Shown here piece after piece: positions 4,502 through 5,263 of a stretch of DNA of 5,263 nucleotides (position 1 is the stretch's first letter; each line of letters starts with the position of its first letter). Source of the stretch: Candidatus Bathyarchaeota archaeon (GTDB lineage: Archaea; Thermoproteota; Bathyarchaeia; 40CM-2-53-6); NCBI GenBank assembly GCA_005888695.1, contig VBBH01000143.1, positions 1-5,263 on the forward strand. Reading direction: 5' to 3'. The notes beneath the pieces are model-generated. The model had not been told where the DNA came from and ran no database searches. It worked only from the letters and a program-made list of their open reading frames with translations. A program made the translations under genes and the position numbers.

Positions 4502-5263
4502 CTAGACCTTCGAACGCAATGTCGGCTTATACTGCAGGGTCCCATCCTGAAGCTTGGTGCTCTCAAAGTCGTTGTAGATCAAGGGGTAGTCCCTTAGGCA
4601 AATCTCGGCTATCTGGCCGAATATTCTTCTTATCTCGTACTCGGCACCAGGACTCGTCCTCATCTCGATTAGCCATCTGAGAGTTCGGTGGTTTGCAGTG
4701 AAGACGATAACAGTCGACAAACCTTGAGGAAGGATTCTTCTGATAGCAGAAGTGATGCTCTTTTTCTCAGCGAACGATAATGTGTCCCAGTCCAACTTGT
4801 CAATTATATCCCGATATTTCGACTCTAGTTCTTTGACAGCACGAGTCATCTTTTCCTCTATCTCAACCGACATTTTCTGTGGGTCGACACTTGTCTTCCA
4901 ATCCGGCATCTTTATCTCCTCAATTCTGACATATCGCAAACTCTCCTGCGAATAGGCCGTTCCGACCCTGTGACGGACAAGTTCGTGGGTTAGAACACGG
5001 CTTACCCACAAGAGCGCAAAACTAACGGTTGCATGTTCTAGGATACTTCCGTCGCCTTTGCTGAGAATATTCCGGAAGTATTCCTTTGGATCATTTCTGA
5101 CCTTAGTAATGTTCGGATTGATTCCCGTCCCGAAGCTTTCGTAGCATGTCCTCCCCGCAACCTCGATTAGCATTTCCGATTCGCTAGGCCAGCTCTTTGC
5201 TCGTTCAGAGAGCCAATTCAACGCGTTTCCCCCAAGTTCCTTCAACAGTTCCTTTACACCGTC
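4502..5263 (-). CDS. thyX: Flavin-dependent thymidylate synthase ThyX (5' end outside window)
   Basis: ThyX makes dTMP from dUMP using methylene-tetrahydrofolate (or an archaeal analogue) and reduced FAD, as a cytosolic homotetramer. The 253 visible residues stay open to the window edge. The TTG at 5243-5245 is probably internal, because relatives have a further strand before the AGRTCYESF segment, so the true start lies upstream. Numbered from that TTG, the segment LTHELVRHR ends in the signature RHR (91-93), followed by SQESLRY (99-105). The dUMP/FAD region ANHRTLRWLIEMR (184-196) and AEYEIRRIF (201-209) are also present. The signature has eight residues between RHR and the serine, where the classical form has seven. 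The C-terminus is complete. No folate-type thymidylate synthase (ThyA) is seen here. A T-rich terminator candidate follows at 4413-4428. Confidence 0.95.
   Translation of the reverse strand, partial: DGVKELLKELGGNALNWLSERAKSWPSESEMLIEVAGRTCYESFGTGINPNITKVRNDPKEYFRNILSKGDGSILEHATVSFALLWVSRVLTHELVRHRVGTAYSQESLRYVRIEEIKMPDWKTSVDPQKMSVEIEEKMTRAVKELESKYRDIIDKLDWDTLSFAEKKSITSAIRRILPQGLSTVIVFTANHRTLRWLIEMRTSPGAEYEIRRIFGQIAEICLRDYPLIYNDFESTKLQDGTLQYKPTLRSKV

Noticed and set aside
4752..4955. Plus-strand frame of 67 codons opposite ThyX
   Set aside because: Antisense to conserved ThyX sequence; Ser/Ile-rich shadow.

Overview
The window looks archaeal. It pairs a thiolase lacking the second active-site cysteine with a DUF35 (zinc ribbon plus OB fold) partner, it carries an archaeal-type HTH regulator of the COG2522 kind, it has A/T-rich TATA-like boxes close to start codons, and several starts are GTG or TTG without a good Shine-Dalgarno site. 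Base composition is near 50% GC. A TACK archaeon, perhaps within Nitrososphaeria (Thaumarchaeota) or a relative, would fit, but the lineage is an inference and cannot be fixed from this sequence alone.

Layout. The left part (1-2554) is a plus-strand block. It holds the C-terminal part of a ferritin-like diiron protein cut by the window edge, an EthD-like small protein whose GTG start directly abuts the previous stop codon, a 127-base gap with a perfect 7-bp palindrome, and then a thiolase and its DUF35 partner 8 bases apart. The middle has a minus-strand helical TPR-like gene (2565-2981) convergent with DUF35. It is divergent from a very small basic plus-strand ORF (3111-3236, 41 residues), followed by a CoA-binding (YccU-type) protein at 3292-3726. 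The right part has a minus-strand HTH regulator with a cysteine-rich C-terminus (3762-4220), a gene-free stretch of about 280 bases, and a minus-strand flavin-dependent thymidylate synthase ThyX (4502-5263) whose start lies beyond the window.

How the genes may work together. Thiolase and DUF35 form a well-known archaeal complex acting on acyl-CoA thioesters. In many archaea this pair sits beside HMG-CoA synthase for mevalonate synthesis, but no HMG-CoA synthase is visible here. The diiron protein and EthD-like protein just upstream suggest instead, as an inference, an oxidative or catabolic acyl-CoA cassette. The remaining genes look like unrelated single units: a CoA-binding protein, a metal- or redox-linked regulator, and dTMP synthesis.

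No rRNA, convincing tRNA, CRISPR array, insertion sequence or phage gene was seen. The most interesting items are the diiron/EthD/thiolase/DUF35 grouping, the overlooked 41-residue basic ORF, the multi-cysteine regulator, and the one-residue-longer ThyX signature motif.
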